Source: Oscillospiraceae bacterium
GTDB lineage: Bacteria > Bacillota_A > Clostridia > Oscillospirales > Oscillospiraceae
Direction of reading: 5' to 3'
DNA: 32,750 bases
Assembly: GCA_017481325.1 (NCBI GenBank)
Contig: JAFUPG010000002.1
Coordinates: forward strand, 1-32,750
Below the pieces are notes generated by a model. That model did no database searches, was not told the origin of the DNA, and saw nothing but the letters and a program-made list of their open reading frames with translations. Numbering within the stretch: position 1 is the first letter of the stretch; each line of letters opens with the position of its first letter. The position numbers and the translations under genes were made by a program. Of the stretch, positions 16,427 to 25,298 are shown piece after piece.

Positions 16427-18463
16427 ATGAAACTTGCAAACGGTATCTACCGCCTTTCCTTTGGCACACCGGAAGAACTGACCCCGGTGTCCGTCTTAAA
16501 GCCTCAGCCCTGTTACGATGCCCTCAATGCTCTGTCTGACGCTGCGCTGCCTTTCCCCAAGGAGGCTGTCTCCTTCCGTGAGAGAGCAGGCGGCTGCCTG
16601 CTGGAGCTGCCCTTAGATCCTGCGGAGGATCTCTACGGCATGGGTCTGATGCTGAAATCCTTCCGTCAGACCGGCCTGAAGAAGCAGCTCCGTGCCAACT
16701 CCGACCCCACGGCGGACACCGGCGACAGCCATGCCCCCGTGCCCTTCTATCTGTCCACCCATGGCTACGGCGTGCTGGTGGATACGGCACGCTATGCCAC
16801 CTTCTACATGGGCAACTGCAAGGTGCGAGGCTCTAAGCAGGATCAGGAGGGCTTTGCCTCTGCCGGTACGGAGATCGGCCACTGGTGGGTCAAGTCTGGC
16901 TCCGGCAACCTGTTCATCGATATCCCCGCCGCCCGTGGCGTGGATCTGTACTTCTTCTGCGGCGAGGACATCAAGGATGCCCTGGCTCGCTACAATCTCT
17001 TCTCCGGCGGCGGTGTGCTGCCTCCGCTGTGGGGTCTGGGCGTGATGTACCGTGCCTATATGCACGGCGATCAGGAGCGGATTATGCATTTGGCCCGTTC
17101 CCTTCGGGAAGAGCAGATGCCCTGCGATATTTTCGGCTTTGAGCCTGCCTGGCAGACCCATTTCTATTCCTGCACCTACAAATGGGACGAGGGACGTTTC
17201 CCCAAGCATGAGGAGATGCTGCGGGAGCTCAACAAAATGGGCTACAAGGTCAACCTCTGGGAGCATGCCTATGTGAACCCCGACAGCCCCATTTTTGAGG
17301 ACATGAAGCCCTATGCCGGTGACCATTATGTCTGGGATGGCCTGGTGCCGGACTTTAACACCGAGGGCGCAAGAAGGGTCTTCGGCGGCTACCATAAGAA
17401 GCTGGCTGCCGAAGGTCTCAGCGGTTTCAAGCTGGATGAGTGCGACAGCTCCGACTTCACCGCCAACTGGGGCTTTGCCAATTTTGCCCAATTTCCCTCC
17501 GGTCTGGACGGCGAGCAGATGCATACCCTTTTCGGTGCGCTCTACCAGAAGACCATGGTGGAGATCTTCGAGGAGCAGAATAAGCGCACCTGGGGCGAGG
17601 TGAGAAATGCCACAGCTCTGGCAGCGCCCTACCCCTATGTGCTCTACTCCGACCTCTACCGCCACGAGGACTTCGTCCGAGGCATGGCCAGCGCCTCCTG
17701 TTCCGGTATTCTCTGGACACCGGAGGTGCGCCAGGCGGACAGCGATGAGGAGCTGCTGTGCCGCATTGCCGCCGCTGTAGTCTCTCCCCAGATGGTTTTG
17801 AACTGCTATCAGGTCAAGACACCGCCCTGGAAGCAGTGGGATATGTGGAAAAATCTGGATGATATCCAATTGCCCAATGCAAATGAGCTGACGGATAAGG
17901 TGCGCCAACTGCTGCAAATGCGTATGCGCCTGATCCCCCATCTCTACGCTGCCTACTACAATTACTACAAGAAGGGCATTCCTCCTGTCCGTCCGCTGGT
18001 GCTGGACTACCCCGAGGACAAGACCGCCAGACCCATTTTTGACCAGTATATGCTGGGCGAGGGGCTCATGGCAGCGCCCGTCATCTATGAATACGGTACC
18101 CACCGCCGCATTTGGCTCCCGGAGGGCAACTGGTATGACTTCCACACCGAGCAGCGCCTGACAGGTGGCCAATGGATCGAACGGGACACCAAACCCGGCG
18201 ATATTCCCCTCTTTGTCAAGGAGGGCACCCTCCTGGCTCTGGCAGAGCCGGAGCAGTACATCCGCCCGGATACCCGTTTCAAGCTCCATATGATCGCCTA
18301 TGGTCCCGGCAATTGTAGCCTCAGCCTGATCTCCGATGACGGTGTCAGCAACGATTACCGCAAGGGTGTGGGTATGGCCACCTACGAGGCCGTGGGCTCC
18401 AATCTGCGCTGCGGCGGTGACGATTCCCGTTATCTGGTCAAAGACTTCCGCCGTGTCTATTAA
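16427..18463 (+). CDS. Glycoside hydrolase family 31 (alpha-glycosidase type)
   Basis: 678 residues, no signal peptide, so cytoplasmic. N-terminal beta-sandwich (about 1-190, including DLYGMGLMLKSF and THGYGVLVDTARYATFYMG) is followed by a TIM barrel beginning PPLWGLGVMYRAYMHGDQ and a C-terminal beta domain. Asp337 in GFKLDECDSSDF aligns with the GH31 nucleophile; RHEDFVRGMASASCSGILWTPEV contains the likely acid/base region. The KLDECD motif differs from the WNDMNE of alpha-glucosidases, so the specificity is probably something else (alpha-xyloside, alpha-galactoside or alpha-GalNAc are candidates). GAGGAGGG precedes ATG 16427. Next gene follows after 15 bases. Confidence 0.88.
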   Translation: MKLANGIYRLSFGTPEELTPVSVLKPQPCYDALNALSDAALPFPKEAVSFRERAGGCLLELPLDPAEDLYGMGLMLKSFRQTGLKKQLRANSDPTADTGDSHAPVPFYLSTHGYGVLVDTARYATFYMGNCKVRGSKQDQEGFASAGTEIGHWWVKSGSGNLFIDIPAARGVDLYFFCGEDIKDALARYNLFSGGGVLPPLWGLGVMYRAYMHGDQERIMHLARSLREEQMPCDIFGFEPAWQTHFYSCTYKWDEGRFPKHEEMLRELNKMGYKVNLWEHAYVNPDSPIFEDMKPYAGDHYVWDGLVPDFNTEGARRVFGGYHKKLAAEGLSGFKLDECDSSDFTANWGFANFAQFPSGLDGEQMHTLFGALYQKTMVEIFEEQNKRTWGEVRNATALAAPYPYVLYSDLYRHEDFVRGMASASCSGILWTPEVRQADSDEELLCRIAAAVVSPQMVLNCYQVKTPPWKQWDMWKNLDDIQLPNANELTDKVRQLLQMRMRLIPHLYAAYYNYYKKGIPPVRPLVLDYPEDKTARPIFDQYMLGEGLMAAPVIYEYGTHRRIWLPEGNWYDFHTEQRLTGGQWIERDTKPGDIPLFVKEGTLLALAEPEQYIRPDTRFKLHMIAYGPGNCSLSLISDDGVSNDYRKGVGMATYEAVGSNLRCGGDDSRYLVKDFRRVY

Positions 18464-18478
18464 TTGAGGAAACAAACT

Positions 18479-21400
18479 ATGAAAAAGAATCGGAACAAAC
18501 TACTCAGCCTGTTTCTGTGTCTGGCGCTGCTGGCAGGACTGATCTGCATCAACACGCTCACGGTCTCCGCCGAGGTCAAGGCAGGCGACAGCTTCGCTCC
18601 GGATTTTGCCGCCTGGGGCAGCCAGAACAACAACGGCTGGTACTATATGTACAAGAATACCGACGGCATCTACCGCAATCTGGATTATTACGATGCCACT
18701 GCCTCCATCTCCTGGCAGCAGAATGCCTTCGCCTTCAACCCCAGCGCCATGAACGAGATGCTGTTCATCAATCAGAAGAGCTTCTTCACCGGCGAACTGG
18801 GCAGCCTGCCGGTCTACAGCTTTGAGATGCCTGCCTCCGGCACCGTGACCCTGTCCTTCCAGACCCACGGCCCCAGCGGCATCGGCCTGCGTGTCTACCA
18901 CGGCAGAACCGCCGTCAGCTTTAACGGCGCAACGGAGATCGCCTTCAATACCGCCGGCTTCACCTCCCACAGCGCCAAGCTGGAGGTTAAAAAGGGCGAC
19001 CGCATCTATATGGAGGGCTTTACCACCTCCGCCAGCCGTGAGGGCTGGGTCAGCAATTACTGCGTCACCTACGATACCGTCAGCACCGAGCAGGAGGCCG
19101 ACCATGTCTACGCCCCCGACACCGAGGGCGGCTGGGGTGTGCAGAATAACAACGGCTGGCACTATCTCTATCGGGACACGGTTACCGGCACTTACAGCGA
19201 GATGAACTACATCGGTGCCTCCAACACCGAAGAGAATTTCACCGATTGCTTCTCCGTAGACAGCATCTTCCCTTACTGCTTCATCACCAGAGACCGGATG
19301 CATCCTGCCACCAAGGCCGACCCCGTCAAGGCCTTCTGTGCCCCCGTAGGCGGCGAAGTGCAGTTGAGCGTCAACGCCTGCCGTGGTGCGCAGGTGCTGG
19401 AGGGAAGCCCCTCTCTCCTGCGGATCTACAAGGGCAATGAGCAGATCTACCCCACGGACACTGCCGCCCTGACCCTGACCGACAGCCTCTCGGAGATCCG
19501 CCTGACCACCCAGGTGGCCAAGGGCGAGTGGATCTATATTGTCCTCACCTGTAACGGCAGCAACATCAACGGCGACGTGCTCATGACGGAATCCGCCACC
19601 TATCTCTCCGTTAACGAGGCGGCTATGCCCGTGGTTTCTCCCGTCCCTGTTTACGAGGGTTTCCAGATTCGTGAGAACCCCGAAAACAGCGCCCTGACCG
19701 ACCTGCGCCTTACCTACAGCCTCTCTAAGGAGGCCTTTGGCAACATGGGGCAGACCGCCGAGTATTCCATGACAGAGCTGGGCTTTGTCTGGGCAGAGGC
19801 GGAGCAACTCAATGGTCGTCAGCCGGATCTGAATAATGCCAATGTGGCGGTGGCTCAGTCCATCAACGTGGGCGACCCTGACAGCTACCTTTTGACCCAC
19901 AAGATCTCCGCCATCACCGATCCCTCTGCGGTCTATGCTGTCCGTGCCTATGTCAAGTGCAAGCTGGACGGTGTGACACGGATCTTCTACTCCGAGACCT
20001 CCACTGCCTCGGTCAATGACTATGCCCGTTATGCCGATCCTACGGGGGATATTGTCACCAATCCCGTCACAGCAGATCTGGGCAGCTTCAGCCTCACCTC
20101 CGCCCAGGGCGTTTTGACGGTGAACAAGGCCTATGTGGCCTCTGCCACCTGGCATAAGACCAAGAGCCCCACCTCCATGTCTGTCAGCGGCAGCACCGTC
20201 TCCGGCAGCTTCTCCGGCGGCAGCATGTCCATCACTGCCCAGAGCCGTCCCGACGGCGCTCTGGCGCTGATCCCCTCTGCCACCGTTACCTCCGGCGGCA
20301 TCGGCGGCATCGGCGTGGGTCTGTCCTTCTCTATGGATTATGATGTGATCCTCCCGGCCTGGGGCGGTGTGCGCCTGACAAAGGAAAATCCCCACGCTGC
20401 GCCCTTCCCCAACGATGGTCCCAGAAGCTACATCGAGTATGCCCTGGAGTGGGATGCCCAGATGTTCCTGATTCAGGGCGAGAATGGCGGCTGGCTGGTC
20501 TACCACGAGGATGACGGCAGCCAGTTCAAGCGCCTGTGGCTGGGCAACGACGGAACAAACTTCAACTTCGTCCTGGAGACCGTCCCCCAGGCGCCCTATG
20601 ATAACTACACCTCCTTCACCGCCAACCCCTGGGTCGTGGTTGCCTACGAGGGCGATTGGACGGCAGGCGCAGCCCTGTATAAGGAGTTCGCTGACGAGAA
20701 GTTCCGGGTGGATGCCATCAATGCCGCCAAGCCCCGGTGGGTCGGTGAGATCCAGAGCATGGTGCTCTCCGATCTGGATGCCTACGGCATTGCCGGTCTG
20801 GAAGCCCTGGCCAAGGAAATCGACCCCTCTGAGGTGGTGGTCATCGTCCCCGGCTGGCGCTACTATAACTACGATGTCAACTACCCCGACTACACCGCCA
20901 AGGCTGGGATCAAGGAAAATGTGGCCTACATCCAATCTCTGGGCTATAAGGTCTTCGTCCATGTGAATCTCATCGGCTGCGACGACGAGGCACCCGAATA
21001 TACCCAATATGCCCTGGAGGACGACCGTTATTTAGACGACTATTCCAAGGAGCCTTTCTTAGAGAGCTGGACTACCACCTACTCCGTCAGCTTCTGGCTC
21101 ATGAACCCCGCCAGCCCCACCTGGCAGGATCTGCTGGTAGAGCGCCTGGTGGCCGTTTATGAGGAACTGGGTGTGGACGGCTTCCATATGGATCAGAGCC
21201 TCCTTTGCTACAATGACGGCAGAGGCTATGTCAACGGCATGACCTCCATGCAGGGCAATGTGGCGCTGATGAAGAAGCTCTCTGAGGCGCTGCCCAACTG
21301 CGCCTTCTCCGGCGAGGGTACCAACGAGATCACCGCCCGTTATATCTCCTTCCTCCAGCGTGCGCCCTACGGCATCAACACCGGCATTGCCTCCGGCGCA

Positions 21401-21757
21401 GGCAGCTACGACGATCGCAAGATCGCCATGATCACCCCCCTGGATGCCTACCTCTGGAGTGGCACCACCCGCCTGTACCACTATCCCGCCATGCCCACCA
21501 CGGAAAATGAGGCCACCTACAATGCCTACCTCCGTGCCGGTCTGCGCTTGGGCGCTCTGCCCACCATGATGCGCTTCTCCGCTTCGGAGATCATCAGCCA
21601 GAGTGCAACCACCCGACGTGCCCTGAATCTGATGCGCTGGTATCAGGAAAATGACCCCCTGTTCAACTATGCACGCTGGAACGGCGAGGCATATGTGGTC
21701 TGCTACCGCACCAGGGGCGGCAAGGTCGTTGCCCTCAGCGAAGCGCTGCTCTGGTAA
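18479..21757 (+). CDS. Secreted protein: two glycan-binding-like modules plus putative TIM-barrel glycoside hydrolase
   Basis: 1092 residues. ATG 18479 is chosen because GAGG lies about 9 bases upstream and a good Sec signal peptide (KKNRNKLLSLFLCLALLAGL) starts there. Residues about 35-205 are one copy of the module seen seven times in the 11076 protein; about 210-385 are a divergent copy resembling module 7. A middle beta-domain (about 390-560) leads to the same sandwich-plus-barrel as in the 7774 lipoprotein: VVVIVPGWRYYNYD, VFVHVNLIGC, FHMDQSLLCYNDGRG (Asp905), CAFSGEGTNE (Glu946). Asp and Glu are again 41 residues apart. No lipobox and no anchor; it may stay on the surface through its modules or the SLH protein downstream. 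Substrate unknown. Confidence 0.78.
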   Translation: MKKNRNKLLSLFLCLALLAGLICINTLTVSAEVKAGDSFAPDFAAWGSQNNNGWYYMYKNTDGIYRNLDYYDATASISWQQNAFAFNPSAMNEMLFINQKSFFTGELGSLPVYSFEMPASGTVTLSFQTHGPSGIGLRVYHGRTAVSFNGATEIAFNTAGFTSHSAKLEVKKGDRIYMEGFTTSASREGWVSNYCVTYDTVSTEQEADHVYAPDTEGGWGVQNNNGWHYLYRDTVTGTYSEMNYIGASNTEENFTDCFSVDSIFPYCFITRDRMHPATKADPVKAFCAPVGGEVQLSVNACRGAQVLEGSPSLLRIYKGNEQIYPTDTAALTLTDSLSEIRLTTQVAKGEWIYIVLTCNGSNINGDVLMTESATYLSVNEAAMPVVSPVPVYEGFQIRENPENSALTDLRLTYSLSKEAFGNMGQTAEYSMTELGFVWAEAEQLNGRQPDLNNANVAVAQSINVGDPDSYLLTHKISAITDPSAVYAVRAYVKCKLDGVTRIFYSETSTASVNDYARYADPTGDIVTNPVTADLGSFSLTSAQGVLTVNKAYVASATWHKTKSPTSMSVSGSTVSGSFSGGSMSITAQSRPDGALALIPSATVTSGGIGGIGVGLSFSMDYDVILPAWGGVRLTKENPHAAPFPNDGPRSYIEYALEWDAQMFLIQGENGGWLVYHEDDGSQFKRLWLGNDGTNFNFVLETVPQAPYDNYTSFTANPWVVVAYEGDWTAGAALYKEFADEKFRVDAINAAKPRWVGEIQSMVLSDLDAYGIAGLEALAKEIDPSEVVVIVPGWRYYNYDVNYPDYTAKAGIKENVAYIQSLGYKVFVHVNLIGCDDEAPEYTQYALEDDRYLDDYSKEPFLESWTTTYSVSFWLMNPASPTWQDLLVERLVAVYEELGVDGFHMDQSLLCYNDGRGYVNGMTSMQGNVALMKKLSEALPNCAFSGEGTNEITARYISFLQRAPYGINTGIASGAGSYDDRKIAMITPLDAYLWSGTTRLYHYPAMPTTENEATYNAYLRAGLRLGALPTMMRFSASEIISQSATTRRALNLMRWYQENDPLFNYARWNGEAYVVCYRTRGGKVVALSEALLW

Positions 21758-21766
21758 GGAGGTAGT

Positions 21767-22519
21767 ATGAAGAAATATCTGATTCCCATTGCTTTGCTGC
21801 TGGTGGTGGCGGTGCTGTTCACCGCTACCTGGGCAGCGACACCCTTCGAGGATGTGTCCGAGGGCGACTGGTATGCTGCCTCCGTGGACTATGTCTATGA
21901 GAAGGGCTTGATGAACGGCATCACGGAGACCACCTTCGAGCCCAACAGTACCATGACCCGTGCCATGCTGGTGACGGTGCTGGGGCGCATGAAGGGCGTG
22001 GACGTGACAAACTACGAGAGCGCTCCCTTCACCGATGTGCCGGACGGCCTGTGGTTCACTCCCTATGTGGCCTGGGCAGCGGAGAACGGCGTGGTCAACG
22101 GCATGCCCGACAATACCTTCCACCCGCTGGACAACGTGACCCGTCAGGATGCGGCCTGCATGATCGCCCGCTATATCCGCACACTGGATGCGGAACTGGA
22201 GGAGAGCGGCAGCACGGATTTTCCCGATGCCGCAGAGATCGCCCCCTACGCCCTGGAGAGTGTCAGCTTCATGAGCCGCACCGGCCTGATCCGGGGGGAT
22301 AACCACGGCAATTTCAATCCCCGGAATAATATCACCCGTGCGGAAGCCGCCACCATCCTTATGCGCCTGGATCAAAAACTGGCGGAAGCAGAAGAACCCT
22401 CCACAGAAGAACCCACCGAGCCCTCCACCGAAGAACCCACCGAGCCTCCCATCCCCGATTGGATCGAAACCGTCGACGGCGACACCGACAGCGAAGGCTG
22501 GTCGGAGCGGATCAGCTAA
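21767..22519 (+). CDS. S-layer homology (SLH) protein with acidic Pro/Thr tail
   Basis: 250 residues. Signal peptide (about 1-24), then three SLH repeats (about 25-85, 86-148, 150-205) with the typical FxDV opening and G-ITRAEAA / MTRAMLV / VTRQDAA helices. SLH domains bind pyruvylated wall polymers. The C-terminus is an acidic tail of EEPST/EEPTEP repeats ending GDTDSEGWSERIS, with no enzymatic domain, so it may be an adaptor holding other proteins at the wall. GGAGG precedes the ATG; 9 bases after the putative glycosidase gene and 9 bases before xylB. Confidence 0.88.
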   Translation: MKKYLIPIALLLVVAVLFTATWAATPFEDVSEGDWYAASVDYVYEKGLMNGITETTFEPNSTMTRAMLVTVLGRMKGVDVTNYESAPFTDVPDGLWFTPYVAWAAENGVVNGMPDNTFHPLDNVTRQDAACMIARYIRTLDAELEESGSTDFPDAAEIAPYALESVSFMSRTGLIRGDNHGNFNPRNNITRAEAATILMRLDQKLAEAEEPSTEEPTEPSTEEPTEPPIPDWIETVDGDTDSEGWSERIS

Positions 22520-22528
22520 GGAGGAACT

Positions 22529-24001
22529 ATGTATTTTATTGGAATTGATCTGGGCACTTCCTCTGTGAAGCTGCTCTTAATGGAAGAAAAGGGCACCATC
22601 CTCCGCACAGTCAGTCGGGAGTACCCCCTGTCCTTCCCCAACCCCGGCTGGTCGGAGCAGGAGCCCCACCACTGGTGGGGGCAGAGTCTGGAGGGCTTAA
22701 AAGAACTCCTAAAAGACACCGATGCCTCCCAGGTGGGCGGCATCGGTGTGGGCGGCCAGATGCACGGCCTGGTGATCCTGGACGAGCAGGATCAGGTCAT
22801 CCGTCCGGCGATCCTGTGGAACGACGGCCGCACCGCCATGGAGACCCAATGGCTCAATAGGGAGATTGGTAAGGAGAAGCTCAGCGCCTATACCGCCAAT
22901 ATTGCCTTTGCCGGCTTCACCGCCCCCAAGCTCCTCTGGCTAAAGGCCAACGAACCGGCACATTTTGCGGCCATAAAAAAGATCATGCTCCCCAAGGACT
23001 ATCTGGTCTACCGCCTCACAGGTGTCCATGCCTGCGACTACTCCGATGCCTCGGGCATGCTCCTGTTGGATGTCAAGAACAAATGCTGGTCTCAGGAAAT
23101 GCTGGAGATCTGCGGCATTTCCCAAGAGCAGATGCCGAAGCTTTTTGAAAGCTACGAAACCGTAGGTACGGTCAAGCCACAATTAGCGGCGGCGCTGGGA
23201 CTTTCCGAAGATGTGATCGTCTGCGCCGGAGCGGGGGACAATGCCGCAGCCGCCGTGGGAACGGGAACCGTAGGCGACGGCGCCTGCAACCTGTCCCTGG
23301 GCACCTCCGGCACGGTCTTCATCACCGCCGGGGACTTCCGTGTGGACGAGAACAACGCCCTCCACGCCTTTGCCCATGCCGACGGCAAGTACCATCTCAT
23401 GGGCTGCATGCTCTCTGCCGCCTCCTGTAACCGCTGGTTCATGGAGGATATTCTGCAGGATCGGGACTATGCCGCCCTGCAGCAGGAGATCACGGAGGAA
23501 AAGCTGGGCAGAAACCATGTCTACTTCCTGCCCTATCTTATGGGCGAGCGGAGCCCCCATAACGATCCGCTGGCCAGAGCCGCCTTTATCGGCATGACCA
23601 TGGATAGCGGCCGTGCAGATCTTCTGCAGGCGGTGCTGGAGGGCGTGGCCTTCGGCCTCCGTGACTCTGTGGAGGTGGCAAGAAGTCTGGGGATCTCCCT
23701 GACCTCCTCCAAACTCTGCGGCGGCGGCGCCAAGAGCCCCCTCTGGCGGAATATTCTGGCAAATGTTCTGGATCTCCGTCTGGATCTGGTGGAGACCGAG
23801 GAAGGACCGGCCTACGGCGGCGCTATTCTGGCGGCGGTTGCCCGGGGCGTTTATGCCTCTGTAGAGGAGGCTGCGGCGAAGATCGTCCGCATTACGGGCA
23901 GCATCTGCCCCGATCCGGCGCTGAGAGCTCGTTACGAGGAGAAATATCAGATCTTCAAATCCCTCTATCCTGCTCTGCGCCCTCTGTATCCCACCTTATA
24001 A
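22529..24001 (+). CDS. xylB: Xylulokinase-type FGGY sugar kinase
   Basis: Phosphorylates D-xylulose (or a similar ketose) with ATP, feeding the pentose phosphate pathway. 490 residues, matching XylB length. FGGY hallmarks: GIDLGTSSVKLLLM at the N-terminus, IGVGGQMHGLVILD (substrate loop with QMHG), ILWNDGR, the catalytic Asp237 in CAGAGDNAAAAVGTG, SLGTSGTVFI, and the second signature GVAFGLRDSVEVARSLG then CGGGAKSPLWRNILANVL. Ribosome site GGAGG 3-4 bases from the ATG. No xylose isomerase is present in this window, so the source of xylulose, and hence the true substrate, is open. A strong terminator follows. Confidence 0.9.
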   Translation: MYFIGIDLGTSSVKLLLMEEKGTILRTVSREYPLSFPNPGWSEQEPHHWWGQSLEGLKELLKDTDASQVGGIGVGGQMHGLVILDEQDQVIRPAILWNDGRTAMETQWLNREIGKEKLSAYTANIAFAGFTAPKLLWLKANEPAHFAAIKKIMLPKDYLVYRLTGVHACDYSDASGMLLLDVKNKCWSQEMLEICGISQEQMPKLFESYETVGTVKPQLAAALGLSEDVIVCAGAGDNAAAAVGTGTVGDGACNLSLGTSGTVFITAGDFRVDENNALHAFAHADGKYHLMGCMLSAASCNRWFMEDILQDRDYAALQQEITEEKLGRNHVYFLPYLMGERSPHNDPLARAAFIGMTMDSGRADLLQAVLEGVAFGLRDSVEVARSLGISLTSSKLCGGGAKSPLWRNILANVLDLRLDLVETEEGPAYGGAILAAVARGVYASVEEAAAKIVRITGSICPDPALRARYEEKYQIFKSLYPALRPLYPTL

Positions 24002-24002
24002 A

Positions 24003-24045
24003 ACAGGTCGCCCCTGCCAAAACGGCAAGGGCGACCTGTTTTTAT
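24003..24045 (+). terminator. Terminator after the xylulokinase gene
   Basis: AACAGGTCGCCC and the complement GGGCGACCTGTT flank a second short pairing (TGCC with GGCA) and an AAAA loop, followed by TTTTT. It closes the plus-strand glycan locus and lies just before the convergent peptidase stop at 24057, so it may work in both directions. Confidence 0.9.
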
Positions 24046-24056
24046 GTAATTCCCAA

Positions 24057-25256
24057 TTACAGTTCCAATCCCAGGGTCAAAATTCCCAGATTCTTCTCAT
24101 AAATGCTGTCAAAGTCAGCCAGTGGCAGGGGATTTGTGCCTTGCCCCACCTCGATGGTATAGCCCGGGCGATCGTAGGTCAGGATGAACCAGTCCTTGTA
24201 GCCCGCAAAGCCCGAGGCAAAGGGGGTGTCCTCCAGAGTATAGCCGCTGACTTGAGCGAAGCGCCTGCCAATGGCCTCTGCGCCCTCCGGCTCCATGTCC
24301 AGATATTTCCAGTAAATCACCTCTCCCTGGGCGTGATAGGACAGGGTCAGACGGGGATTGATCTGCGCCGTGATCTCCGCCATGGCTTGACTCTCCGGCT
24401 GATCCAGCGGCGCTTCGCCCACGTAATCCCTGGGAGCCGGTGCGGTAAAGCCCTGGGCGAACTTGTTCTCCCGTGCCTGTTCCCAGCCTGCCGGGTAATT
24501 GAGATTCAGATCCACCCCTCGCAGATTGGCCTTCCAGCCCTCGGGGAAGGGAATGGACGGATAATTTGCGGCAATGGCATCGGCGGCCTCATACTGGGCG
24601 CTGCCCCTGACAATGGCGCCCGTCACCAGATCCACCCCGTCAGGATTGACCATGGGCGCCACATAGAGCTGTGTCCGTCGAAACAACTGCCGTGCGTCCC
24701 GTCCGAAGATCCTGCCGCCCTCTGCCACTGCCTTGGCATAGTCCTCCACAAACTTCATCAGAATGGGCGTGGTGATCCATTCGTTGGCATGGTGGCTGGC
24801 ATTATAAAAAACAGAGCGTTGCCCCTGACCCAGCTTCAGCAGGATCACCGGCCGGTTATAGGCCGTCTGCGCAATATCCCGCCGGGACAGAAAGGGATAG
24901 CGTGCCATCAGCCCACGAACGCAGAGCCGCAGCAGCTGAGAGCTAAAGGGTACATCCGTTGGCACTACTGAAAATGAATAGGGCACGGTCAGATACTGCC
25001 CCACCTGCAGCCGCTCGGGGCGCTGCCCGGGATTGGCGGTGAGAATGGCCTGCACCGTGGTGTCAAACTGTCGGGCGATGGAAAAATAGCTGTCCCCGGG
25101 CTTAACCAGATAGCGTTCATAGCCCAGTAAATAGGGCAGCAGCTGCTGCATGGTCAGGGCATCCTCCCGTCCCGTGGGATTCAGCCCCACCCGTTGTTGA
25201 AAAGCGCCCAGATCGGGAACGCCCGCCCGTCGCAGCGCTAAAGTCGTCAAATCCAA
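24057..25256 (-). CDS. M14 zinc carboxypeptidase with LysM domain (gamma-D-glutamyl-diamino-acid endopeptidase-like)
   Basis: Probably cuts peptidoglycan stem peptides. About 399 residues from the preferred TTG start at 25256, which has GGAGG 8 bases upstream; a GTG at 25274 is in frame but lies inside the upstream gene's terminator stem and lacks a ribosome site. Order: short peptidoglycan-binding-like helical part, LysM (YLVKPGDSYFSIARQF to LQVGQYLTVPY), then the M14 domain with HHANE (His and Glu zinc ligands, about residues 156 and 159), the VNPDGVDL loop, YHAQGEV (third zinc ligand) and YTIEVGQGTN (general base Glu). No signal peptide is seen, as in the sporulation-linked Bacillus sphaericus endopeptidase I, so it may act in the mother cell or on recycled wall. 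The aromatic exporter-like gene lies upstream on the same strand. Confidence 0.88.
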   Translation of the reverse strand: MDLTTLALRRAGVPDLGAFQQRVGLNPTGREDALTMQQLLPYLLGYERYLVKPGDSYFSIARQFDTTVQAILTANPGQRPERLQVGQYLTVPYSFSVVPTDVPFSSQLLRLCVRGLMARYPFLSRRDIAQTAYNRPVILLKLGQGQRSVFYNASHHANEWITTPILMKFVEDYAKAVAEGGRIFGRDARQLFRRTQLYVAPMVNPDGVDLVTGAIVRGSAQYEAADAIAANYPSIPFPEGWKANLRGVDLNLNYPAGWEQARENKFAQGFTAPAPRDYVGEAPLDQPESQAMAEITAQINPRLTLSYHAQGEVIYWKYLDMEPEGAEAIGRRFAQVSGYTLEDTPFASGFAGYKDWFILTYDRPGYTIEVGQGTNPLPLADFDSIYEKNLGILTLGLEL

Positions 25257-25292
25257 AAAAATCCCCTCCGACACAGCCTATGTCGGAGGGGA
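25253..25292 (-). terminator. Terminator of the exporter gene, overlapping the next ribosome site
   Basis: On the minus strand ATCCCCTCCGACA pairs perfectly with TGTCGGAGGGGAT across a 6-base loop, followed by seven T residues. The 3' arm contains the GGAGG used by the peptidase gene, and the T-run leads straight into its TTG start, so the hairpin both ends one transcript and hides the next ribosome site. Confidence 0.85.
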
Positions 25293-25298
25293 TGGGCT

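Noticed and set aside
16613..18475. 620-codon minus-strand frame opposite GH31
   Set aside because: Shadow of the plus-strand GH31 gene, whose motifs and ribosome site are clear.
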